Part shown: one piece after another, positions 1 through 10,191 of the stretch | How the letters are laid out: the number at the start of each line of letters is the position of its first letter | Numbering within the stretch: the stretch's first letter is position 1 | Assembly: GCA_011316305.1 (NCBI GenBank) | Contig: SAUG01000165.1 | Span: 33,252-97,251 of the forward strand | Reading direction: 5' to 3' | Length of the DNA stretch: 64,000 nt | Source: Rusavskia elegans | Taxonomy: Eukaryota > Ascomycota > Lecanoromycetes > Teloschistales > Teloschistaceae | Notes under the pieces: model-generated | Database searches by the model: none | Told to the model about the DNA's origin: nothing | What the model saw: only the letters and a program-made list of their open reading frames with translations | Made by a program: the position numbers and the translations under genes

Positions 1-2278
1 GCAATCATCCGTCTCTTCAGTTTCCCTTCCCCATGGCCTTGGTGCGCGACGAATCCGTAATGATCGTCAACAATCTTCTGAATAAAGCCCATAAGCGTTG
101 TATATAACTTCTCAGGGTCCTCGTCCGACGTGAGTATTCCTTTGAGGTATCGCGCCCCGTTCTGGTTATCCCGCCTGCGCGAGCATACGTACTCATATGG
201 CGTCTTCCACCCGTACATATCTGGGCTATTCAGTATTGTGCCAACATTAGATGTCGTATATCTGAAAGAGCAAAGAAGTTCAATGGTTCGGACACTTGCG
301 TGCCAAGCGGCCATGTGAAGAATGTTGCATCCCTCGTTAAGCCGCAAGTGATATTGTCCTTTGAGGTAATGGAACAGGATGCTCATAACATCATGCCGGT
401 TTTTAAAGACCGCTACGGCTACTGCGTCGAAACTTGGATCCCAGAAAGTCCCTACTGTAGGATCTGCCCCGTGGTCCAGGAGAAGTCGAACGATGCTTGG
501 GCATCCGATTCCACAGGCAAGCCATATGCATGTGTAGCCATGCCGGTTTCTCTGCGTCGCTGACGTCCCGTTTTCTAGCAGAAGGCGGACTGTCGACCTG
601 CTCAGCTAATTGAAGCCTTGGTACCACCGGAGATTCGCTCACCTGTTGGCTCATCGGTCCATCCAATAGCTTTCGTAAGTAGTGTGTGGCCCAAGGCATC
701 AGCAGCATCAATATCTCTAGGAGATCTGAGGCTTGCTCGCAAAGCGTCATGTGTGTCTTCCCCTCGATAGATTCTGTGCAGCGCAGGCTCCTCTAGAAGA
801 TCAGATTTAGATGAGTTGTCGAGACTGCTGTATTGCTGTAAAAGCAACAGCCTCTTGTCGCGCGTAGGGCCACACGGAAGGGAGTACTGGTAGTCGAAGA
901 GCAGGCAATGGCGTGGGGTAAGGCCGAACCCATCTTCGGCAGCCCAATCCGCGCCTGAATAGATAAGGAACGAAACCATATCAACCCGGCAGCGATGCAT
1001 AGACCAATGTAATGCCGTCATACCATACTTGCTATCAACATCATGTAGACTCGCTTGCTTACAATCAATCAAATACTTCAAGTCCTCAACAGCCCCCGCT
1101 CGGACAAACGTACCCCAATCGCTTTCGAAAGGACGCACACATGGGAATCTCAGGACCAGTTCCGGACTGGGTCCACCACCCAAGAACGCGACGTGGATGG
1201 CTCGATTCCAAAACCAGGCAGGAAATCTGTATGTCAATTTCACATGCGTAAGGGATTGCTGGCGGCAGTTGTATACGTCGCAACGCCGAAAAGGGGAAGG
1301 AATGCCAGTGTATCCCATGAATAGGCTCCCGACGAGTCTTTCGAGTGTTCCTGGCGATACTAGCCGTTGGGTTCGATGACATGAGCAAGAACAAGCCGAA
1401 TGACATGGACGTCGCCGTAGGACGCGGACGTTAATGTTGGGGACAACGGCGTCATCGTCATGTCTATTCGGTGGTAGTATGTTGCTGATAGGGCCCTTGC
1501 GCGCCGTATAGCTGGGCTCAGCGTCTGATTTGGCAGGCGTGACCACTCGATCTACCTGATGCCGTATACCAACTAGTCGATGAGCGATCTCCTGCTGATA
1601 TCGAGTATTGTCGGTCATGAAAGCCTCCATTTGGTATCCGAGACGTCGAAACTCGTGATAAGAACGCATCAACAAAGACCTAAGTGAGGTTAGTAATATT
1701 TCTGATGCTACTTGGTGATCATGCAGTACGCGGTGACGATAGACAGGACATTCGAAAGACGGATGCGGCAATCGCGGACATCTTGCAATAGCCGGTCAAT
1801 ACGACCCTGCGATCGAAGCCATGTCAACCGGTCCACCCTGGACAGGTCGACTCTACTACCAGGCGTTGTGAGCTCGTAGGCGATCAGCTTTTCCAGAGCC
1901 AGGAGCACTTCTTTCGTTCTCACGATCGTCCGATGGAAGGTTGGAGTGATTGCTTCGTGTAGCGTGCCATGATGTTTCTGCTCGAGGAGTTGAAGGTCTT
2001 CCTATCAGATCATTAGGACGACCTAAGAGTGATCCATCATCTCGCAGGGCATTCAGCCCAGGTATTGAATGACACAAAGGGTGCGACGCTAGGCCGCTGA
2101 GTTAACAAGTCGAGCGACTTACGACAATGCACTGTAGATCCACGACCTCATTGTTCAATGCCAATAGTATCTCAGGCGCATGCCTCAATTCTGTAAGCTT
2201 TGCGATGCCCTCGACAGCCTTCCGCGATGTGTTGACAAGCGCAATCACGCTAGCAGCAATGGCAAAAGCCTCTGCCAT
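1..2278 (-). CDS. STAND-like ankyrin-repeat protein, 3' end outside the window
   Basis: Proposed exons (minus): 2278-2123, 2001-1761, about 1710-643, 589-1 and onward. The start MAEAFAIAASVIALVNTS is the hydrophobic Ala-rich opening found on many fungal STAND/NLR-type proteins. Exon 2 is helical. Exon 3 carries a Cys/His cluster (CHSACSCSCH) and then ankyrin-type repeats (GMTALHWSMHRCRVDMVSFL). The 53-nt intron at 642-590 joins WTDEPT to VRLLLENGTS and restores the ankyrin phase. The fourth exon continues with repeats (LLLDHGADPTV) and is open to base 1. The acceptor of the intron after 1761 is ambiguous: ends at 1711, 1708 or 1702 all keep frame. Ankyrin proteins with such N-termini are usually linked to non-self recognition or signalling. 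No NTPase domain is visible, so the role is inferred only. Confidence 0.72.
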
Positions 2279-3213
2279 CGCAACTATACGGATTGATATG
2301 CCAATTCAGGATCATGGAATCCCAACTGCTCAGTAGATCAATTCCAGTAATAAGGCAAGCGCAGTAATGCACAGCCCGCCAGACGTCATTGCACATATGT
2401 CGTGCAACATATGATAGAACAATGAGAACCACTCACTGCTTGACTTCAACGGTTCTTTCTCGTATTACCAAGACAATCAGATCCAGGCGCGCATCAAAGT
2501 AAATTACCGACTGAGTCCCGTCATTGAGTCTGAGGACTCTGCGGATGGCGCACAGAAATCGTCGAGGCACACATCAACAAGACCCATATTTACCGGTCAC
2601 ACCGATAGCCGGAGTCGAAGGACACGGATTTTGGAAAAACAAAAGACAAGGGTTCAGGTGCAAATTACCTCCATACATCCCAAGCTCGATAAATGTTATC
2701 CACCAGCCCCCCAGGAGCGCCATTGCACCAACTCCACCAGTCCCAGCTGCTCCAACGAACGAGTGTATTGGTTCGCGTTCTGTACTTTGACCGATGTCGT
2801 GCTGCTCAAGTCCTTGGTATGAGACCACGGTGGTGGTAAAAAAAGGTAGGTTTGTTCATTGTGCAAAGTTGAATAGTGCGCCCTCAGGCTTGGCATTCAT
2901 CCCCATCCGGCCTGGCGCATCTCAAACATCGAAAGCAGCCGTGGAATCCAACCAAGTTTCCCAAGCAATGTACCAATTCGGCGAAAAGATGGTATGAATT
3001 CGGTAACATATTCTCTGACCTGTCTCGTGGTAAGCAGAATCGTTCGGATACTCTCAGCGGCTATCACTTCGACCTGGCGGAGTAGGTATCCGCTACCTCG
3101 ACTGCCAACCTAATCGAATGCCCTACCAACGTAAAAGATAATAGCCCTAGTGTCCGGATTTATCTACTCATCGCGAGCCTGTCGACTCCCGTATATCCAA
3201 TTTAACACCACCA
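2279..3213. other. Intergenic stretch with unassigned minus-strand coding-like ORFs
   Basis: No gene could be assembled. On the minus strand two stop-free runs look coding. One lies at about 3108-2903 (contains REYVTEFIPSFRRIGTLLG). The other lies at about 2828-2680 (contains GAAGTGGVGAMALLGGWW, a glycine/alanine-rich hydrophobic segment followed by a possible GTAATT donor). They are in different frames and I found no convincing intron linking them. They may be exons of one small unrecognised gene or remnants. Confidence 0.3.
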
Positions 3214-4271
3214 ATGGCAAATCGATCTCAGCTCTCCAGCAACTGGCGTGCCAAAGCTCAGCCCCCATCTGATATCGAGCAACCTAATCTCGAGAACGAT
3301 AATCCCCAAGATTATAACGCCATTCTAGCAGCTTCAAATCAGGGAGCTATGACAAATATCTCTCCAAAGTCGCCCATTGGAGCCGAAATCCGCGGCGAAG
3401 ACGATCCCCGCACCCTCCATGCCATCGCCGAAGGCCGACGCCTCTACGTAGGAAACCTCGCCTACATGGCGAAAACACAAGACATCCAAGACCTCTTCGT
3501 ATCTAACAACTATAAAATGTATGCCAAACCCAACCCTCTCTTCATCATATCCAATAACCCAAAAACCCATCTACTAACAAACCCTCTTTCTCAGCTCACA
3601 CATAAACATGTCCATAGACCCCTACTCCGGCCGCAACCCATCCTACTGCTTCGTCGAGCTCACCAGCAAATCGCAAGCCGATAGCGCCATGCAAGAACTC
3701 AGCGGTAAACTCCTTCTAGGTCGACCCGTGAAAATCGGACCCGGCGTCGCTGCTTCCAAGAAGCGGAAAGCAACGACGACCCAAAGTCGAAATCGTGAAG
3801 CCTATCCTGAGGAACCGGTTTTCCAACGCTGGACAAGAACCGACGCATCCGATCATTTCGATTACGGCAAGCAAGGACGACGGGTATGGGTAGGCGGGTT
3901 GCCGAAGATGGGAGCGCATAGTGCTGTTAACGCGGGCGTTCGGGAGCTTTTTGCTGGGTTTGAAATGTAAGATGCGTGCATGCCTTTTCTTTATTTGGGT
4001 GGTTTGCTGATGTGGTTACTCTAGCGAGGCTGTCAGCAAAGTCGTGATTCCAGCCACACATGGTTCTGGTGAACGGGATAGACGGAATCATCGCTATCTG
4101 TTTGTGGATTTCCCGAGCGCCGAGGAAGCAAGACGAGCTGTCAAGGCCACGGATGGGAGATATGCATGGGGTGTCAAACTCAGGGTCCGAATTGCGAACG
4201 GTGATGAATCTCGTAGAACGCGCGAAAGAGGCGAGTGGGATGAAAGTGTTGGGGCTGTGCAACCTGCCTGA
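3214..4271 (+). CDS. Two-RRM RNA-binding protein
   Basis: Three exons, 3214-3518, 3595-3966 and 4025-4271, give 307 aa. Both introns are GT-AG and are confirmed by the domains they rebuild. RRM1 begins at LYVGNLAYMAKTQDIQDLF (RNP2 = LYVGNL) and crosses intron 1 into NPSYCFVEL (RNP1). RRM2 begins at RVWVGGLP, crosses intron 2 and contains HRYLFVDF (RNP1). The N-terminal 75 residues are polar and probably disordered. The short basic/acidic C-terminal tail after RRM2 has no domain. It should bind single-stranded RNA. The layout resembles fungal organelle or nuclear RNP proteins with tandem RRMs, but no orthologue can be named. It converges with the helicase gene downstream, with 313 nt between the stops. 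Confidence 0.88.
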
Positions 4272-4584
4272 TGTTTTTCTATGGTCGTCTATTGGATATC
4301 GGTTTATGTAGATCACATCCTGGAATCTGGACCAGGACGAGATGAAGCCCCCTCTATTCGAAGTTTCGATGTCGTTCTATTACCTGAAGCCTCTGCCTTC
4401 TCTTTACCGTCGCATCCGCTACCTCTTTGTCGCTGGCCACGGCGGTTCCTCGAACAAGTCGTGAACCTGCCGGAAGTGAGCATAAAAGAAAAAGCCACTC
4501 TATCGGGTAAATTGAACCTTCTATAGCCAAGCAGTCGGAGCGTTTTGGTGGCTTGCGTGTACTTTGATGGATTATTCGACTGGG

Positions 4585-6676
4585 TCACTGATGACGCTGC
4601 CGTCGCGAGGGAGCTTTCTCGTTGTTGGAAGCTGAAGGAGCAGGGCGCTTGTTCTGCTGCACGTGGCCCCAGTTTTGGCTCGCCTGTTGTCCGTATGTAG
4701 GTCGTCCACCGTTGCTCGATGGTTGTCCAGCTTCCACATATGAGAGGCCAGGAACCCCTTTAAGGCCCATTTTCCTAGATAAAGCAATAAGTCAGCTGGA
4801 GCTACACAATGAGAGATTTGAAGCCTGTCATGGATGAAAAATGGGCTGGCGATCGATGACTGCGACGTACCCGACGGTCTTTTTCTCTAGTCTTGGCACC
4901 TCATTGCAGTACATTCCCTCCAGAGCAAATTGGTTTGCCATCTGCACCAGTCCCGCAGCAGTCAACTTCATCTTGTTCATGGACGTTTTCATGAAACCCA
5001 AGTACGCGGAGTAAGCCTTGTCTTTGGACACAGGGTCGGCTGCCTGTAAGGCTGCCGTGATTGGACTCGGCAGACTGAGCGATGCTTTGATCTTGGCAGA
5101 GGCTGGATGGGCTTTGATCGGAAATTGAGGATTGATTCTGAGGTAGAAGGACTCGATCTCTGTTAAAAGGATGACTGCTCGCCCGTCTTTGCCTGCTCGA
5201 GCTGTCCGGCCAACTCGATGGGTGTAGGCATCCGCGTCAGATGGCAGGCCGACTTGAACCACGAGGGATACGTTGGGGAAGTCCATCCCACGACCGATGA
5301 CTGTTGATTTTCATTATTAGCCTAGGTCTGATCACGATGGAAATGGTACTTTACCATCTGAAGCGAACATGATTCCCTTCTTGACTGTCTTGAATACATC
5401 GGTGGTTCTCGTTCGGGCTGACTGTGACAAGCGACTGTGAAGTTCAAACACCTCAAGTCCCAATTGTTGTTGGAAGATCTCAGCAAACAACGCAACGATC
5501 TTGGCTGTTGTACCGAACACAATGATCTTAGGGTCGCCTTCTGTAGACTGAATCTCTTCTTGCAGAAGTGAATACAGAGCTGTGAAGGTGTCCTTGACAT
5601 TAGGCACAACAAGCGAGAACTGTGGTACCTTGTCCAGTGTCGGTGGCTCCAAAGCATCAATCGTTGAGATTTTGGCATGATTCGGCTTGAGGACGTGCGA
5701 AAAGACCTGCTTCATCTGCGGTGGGATGGTGGCGGAAAAGCACATTCCTTGCCAATTCGCACTTTGCTTTGAAGGTAAGGCCTTGAGAATTCTGAGAATA
5801 TCGGGGAGGAAGCCTATGTAATTAAATTTAGCCACTTCGCGTCAAGCCATTGCAATAAGTTGTATACCTTGATCCAACATCCTGTCCGCTTCATCCAAAA
5901 CCACGGTCCTTATTGACTTGAATTTTGAGATGACATCCTCCTCACCCAGGTAGTCATTGAGTCTCCCGGGTGTAGCAATCAATATTTTAGGGTCTCCCCT
6001 CTTGAATTTTGCTAGGATTGTAGCTTTTGCTGTCCCCCCAAAAGCCGTGTGGACCTCAAGTGTAGGATTGATCTTCGAGACAAGGAGGTTTGCCTCCGCA
6101 GCGATTTGTAGTGCGAGCTCCCTGGTAGGCGATAGGACCAAGATAGAGACAAGGCCTTTAGCAGGACGACTTCGAAGGGTGTTCTGGATGGCTGGAAGGA
6201 GAAAGGCGATCGTCTTGCCGGTGCCGGTCTTAGCCTGCACGAGACTGAATCAAGAAGTAAATTAGCATGCTGTTCACCCTCTCAAAATTGTCTCTCAAGC
6301 TTCCGCTTCTCTTCGATAATGAGAACAAGTCGCGGCCGAGCGGAGGGAGTTTTCAGCATGATCCGGCTTACCAGTCACTACCTATTTCAGGTAGAGTCGC
6401 CATAACCTTCTCCTGCACTGGACTCATTGTTTCGAACTTCATGTCTTTCAAGGCAGCCAGAAGTGCTGGATCAACCTTCCCCTTCAAGGCGTTGAACGAT
6501 GTCGCTTGGGAGGCCATGGGCTTAGTCTCCATGGTAGCCGCTGCTGTCGTAGACATGCTGACTATATATTGAGGTGATGGTCCGCAGAAGCGCAAGATAT
6601 GAAGTGGGGAGATCGTTGTAGCAGTCAGAGGCCGAAGTAACGGTTTAAGAACAAAGCGAGCAGCAATCGTGGTCAT
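4585..6676 (-). CDS. mss116: Mitochondrial DEAD-box ATP-dependent RNA helicase (MSS116 type)
   Basis: Five exons (minus): 6676-6372, 6244-5868, 5813-5355, 5300-4871, 4774-4585; 586 aa. Every junction rebuilds a conserved motif. Visible motifs: Q-motif region about 79-96 (FETMSPVQEKVMATLP), Walker A AKTGTGKT (106-113), Ia PTRELALQ, Ib TPGR, DEAD (219-222), III SAT, V region VIGRGMDFPN and VI HRVGRTARAG. The first 50 residues are Arg/Thr/Ser-rich with no acidic residue before Glu50, as expected for a mitochondrial presequence. After the core comes the MSS116-type extension, then a polar tail rich in Gln, Asn and Arg. In yeast, Mss116 remodels group I/II intron RNA and helps mitochondrial translation. 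A second in-frame ATG at 6556 (Met41) would give a form lacking the presequence. Confidence 0.93.
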
Positions 6677-8172
6677 TCCGCCAGTTCCGCGATGCGCCGT
6701 ATTTACTGGTACGATTACTGGACTGTCCAGACATTGTGACAGCTCTGCCAAATATGGAGTGTCGCTTGGATACAAGTGATCCAAACAAAGAGATGCAACC
6801 GACTATTCAATGCAGAGGAAGTCTGGTGTCGAGATCTCAAATCTAAATTTTTATTGGAGTTTATCATAGCGGCGGCTGATCGACATACTTGGCGCATGCA
6901 GGGTCCTCTTGGCGATCAGGGGCTCAACTTAATTTAACGACCGTAAGGTTCCATTCATCTGCAGAGAACATCCGGTCGGAAGCTGTCTGGAAATTTGATC
7001 ATTGTCTCGAATAATACCTTCAAATGGATGCAAAATGGTCTAGTAGCGACGCACCATTGTTTTCAACTAATGTAAACCCTAACTTAGCTTCCCATACTTG
7101 AGGAATAAGGTAGTTTTCCTCGTTCTAAGTCCCGTCCCTTGTTCAAATCTTCCTCTCCGCACGTTTGGCAGCCGTGCTGCCTCTCAATCGCAGCTTTTCT
7201 ACCGCGACATGACTTGTTATCTCTTGAATGCCCCGGGATATCAAAGAACCTGACAGGGATCATATAGCTCCCTAGTGTCGTGACAAGCATGCTTATTTGT
7301 TCACGCAAACGCAAGATACGGAGGATATACGGATATTACGGTTGAACTCGAGCATAATGGCTCCACCGCTCGGCATCACATAAGCACTACCATATTGCGA
7401 GGCGGTTCAGTACACTAGGGTAGGTTGAGTTGATTACTTCCTCTCCCATATTCATAGTCAGAGGGTTCCCCGATTTCGGGGTTTAATTGTGCCCAACAGA
7501 CGCAAACCTAATTACAATCGAAGCCTGCGATGATTATATCATCAAAGTTGAAACCAAGATCCAGGTCATGCGTTCTTTGTTAGTTGTATGCCCATCTGAT
7601 GGCGTGGTAAAGAAACTGAGTAAGTAGCCTTGGGACCGGATCAAAAGTTGACTCCCTCAAGCTTGTGGTTAAATGTATGCAACGATGGCGGTGCAGCAAG
7701 TCCATGAGATTTCGGTAGCATGTGGTGCATGTGAACACCAACCAATGAATGTGGTTTTTCTCTCCATTTGTTCTCATACATTCACTGTCACACGGAATTT
7801 ATCTACTGAAGTCAAGTCGTTGATGACCCACTTTTAAGGAATTTAATGAATTGCAAAATAGTGAAGATCCTAACAGAGCACCGAATTCAGAGGAGAGACC
7901 TTTCAGAAAAAGATTGAGGGATTTCTTCCCTCTTGCATGAATGGAAGCTATCCTCGAACAAGCAATTGTAGAAGCCTCTTTTCCAATATTTACATGCCAC
8001 GAATACATGTCTCATGGCAACGTCTTGTATTATCATCACTTTCGGTGTTGGCCCAAAAAAGACACATCTTTCCCCCGCTGCGGTTTCCTCGCATGTTGCG
8101 ACATCAGGTTTCTCCGAAGTCTATTATCCAGGAATACAAAGGCCAGGTTGTTTACAGGGATCGTGCTTGGGG
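6677..8172. other. Intergenic, 1.5 kb
   Basis: No ORF here has domain-like composition or a plausible splice model. It must contain the promoter of the helicase (right of 6676) and the 3' region of the gene ending at 8173. I see no tRNA, terminal repeats or transposase remnant. Confidence 0.6.
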
Positions 8173-9321
8173 CTATACCGGGACCAGATCCCACAGCATA
8201 CACCAAACGCCCCTATGGTTCTTGAAGATATGAATCCTTGGCTTCCTCCTCCCGAGCGTCGCAGCATGATCCAACATAATGTATGCTGTAGCAAGGCTGT
8301 TCGGAACAACCAGAAGCGCCTTAGCCTCATCCGTATCAATATCGTACCACAACCCAGGCCATGGTAAATCGATCTCATCGTCGCCAAACCGGGCGATAAT
8401 GAGATACTCCAGAATGCTTGTTGTATCTCCCGTGACGATGAAGTCGTGGCCGATGTAGCGTAGGAGTCCTGGGTTGGGGGCAACTTGCGTCCAGACATAC
8501 CAGGAAATGTCGGAGAGACGGTGCATCGGCGGGATTAATGTGGGGATATCTTTTTCATCGACTGCGTGTCCGTAGGGCGAGTCATCGTTGTCGGCCAGAC
8601 GAGCTGAGGGGCTTTGGACGTTCGTTGCGATCATGGCAGACCAGCCCGGAACGTAAAGTATGTCATGTCTTCCTTCCGTCGGAGTCTAGTAGAAATTCAG
8701 CGTATATTCGGGGGTGATATGAGCATGTGAGAGAATCACCACCACCTGTCGGCCTGCGATGTTCTTAAAGGTCTTGCTTTGCACCGCAACCCGACGGAGG
8801 ATGAATTGTTGACCGGGTACTTGATTGAAGGCAAAGCTTCTGAACGCATCATCCCAGTGTCCGCCAGCAGGCAATCCTTGATTCGGTTCCGGGTTCAGAG
8901 CCCAGGCTTCATCGAATTCTAATTGTCCGAATTGTGATCCTGGAGGACGTTGACCATTGAATGCGCTCTGGATATCAGCCCAAAGGGGACGGCCCTTGCA
9001 GACTGCGTACGCGTAACTCAGTACATCGACGCGTTTGACACGACGATGCCCGAAGGTCGAGTTGACGGGGTAACTCCGAGGACCAAAGTGTGCGGTGATG
9101 CTTCCAAAATCGTCATCGGTGTCGATATTGAAGGCATTTTCGAGCTCGTCCAAAGACAGACCGCTGCCTAGATTCTTTGACGATTGATCCTTCAACGTTG
9201 TTTGGGAAATCTGCAAGAACAATGGCTGCAAGAAGGATAAATGGCGGGATAGTAGAGAGATCGAAATCAAGAAGGCTACCACTGCTCCCACGGTGCGATT
9301 TGAAAGACGGTTGGTGGCCAT
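8173..9321 (-). CDS. Conserved-looking fungal protein with N-terminal membrane anchor, function unknown
   Basis: Two exons (minus), 9321-8746 and 8685-8173, separated by a 60-nt intron (GTGGTG...CTACTAG) that removes an in-frame TAG at 8688-8686; 362 aa. The two halves share one frame, so the alternative is a single stop codon inside a continuous ORF. An upstream in-frame ATG at 9399 would add 26 residues. The later ATG is preferred because it puts a single hydrophobic segment (VGAVVAFLISISLL) at the N-terminus as a signal anchor. The rest is soluble and Trp-rich. Near the C-terminus is a segment, DTDEAKALLVVPNSLATAY, followed by a helix and a Val/Phe-rich strand. I know similar tails only from uncharacterised Pezizomycotina proteins. 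Confidence 0.66.
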
Positions 9322-10191
9322 GTTTGATGGCAGAGAACTTGCTAATAGCTTATCCAAGACTGATAGCAATGAGGTGTAGGAGTGGAAGTGCACCAGCAAA
9401 CGAACAGAAGAAAAATGATAGCTGAGCCGAGTCAGATAAGAAAAACAATGATCTCAATATACGTGGGGCAAAGGTCAACAGAACATGTATAAAGTCACAA
9501 ATGAATGAAGAGAAATGTTGTCCTGGAATTTATACAGCCCTACCTTAACCCTCCGATCTTTCATACCTTGCAGGTCAGCTACAGACTTGCCATAGCCATA
9601 TCAGTAAAATCCCAGTCACGTTTCTGGTTGCTTCGCCCCACCATCAGACAGGGCATGTACCGGACTCGGTGAGACAGCAAAGCTGCCCAGAGCTTCTCAA
9701 GCAGCAATTTTTCGTTACAGGGTTAGTATGGCCCGTGATGGCTCACTTTCCCCGATGGCATGGACATTCGCTATTTGTGATGTAAGTAAGCGGCAATAAC
9801 CTCGAAAAAGTCACTTTTTCGGTGTCTCCGACAAGATTCTTCACGCAGTGCGGCTGCTCATGAGTCTGCTCTAACGTAAAGTTAGGTTTTGCACATGCCT
9901 GTCCATTTGAATTGGACCCACAAGCTGCATTACACACTTTCACTTCGCCTTCCTAGTTTGAACGATTATTTCAGAAAGTGGAAAAACGGTTGTGATCAAG
10001 ATTTGTAAGCTATCTCATCTTCAGTATTGTTCAAAGCTCAAGTGCCTGTACGCATGCAGTACCGCTTGCAAGTCGACTCCGTATCTCCAGCACAATACTT
10101 GCCGCATCGATCGATGGCAGCCAACAATTCTAGCAATTCTCGAACGCCGAAATCTTGAGTGTCGTGGATGTAGTCAAGCATGATCTGCCCA
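9322..10191. other. Intergenic
   Basis: Holds the promoter of the gene ending at 8173 and the 3' region of the reverse-transcriptase gene. No supported gene or repeat seen. The short ORFs present lack coding character. Confidence 0.6.

Noticed and set aside
590..642. Frameshift inside the ankyrin gene
   Set aside because: A canonical 53-nt intron accounts for the frame change and yields a proper ankyrin repeat.
8686..8688. In-frame TAG read as a nonsense mutation
   Set aside because: A GT-AG intron of 60 nt ending exactly at this TAG keeps the frame, so a normal intron is the simpler explanation.
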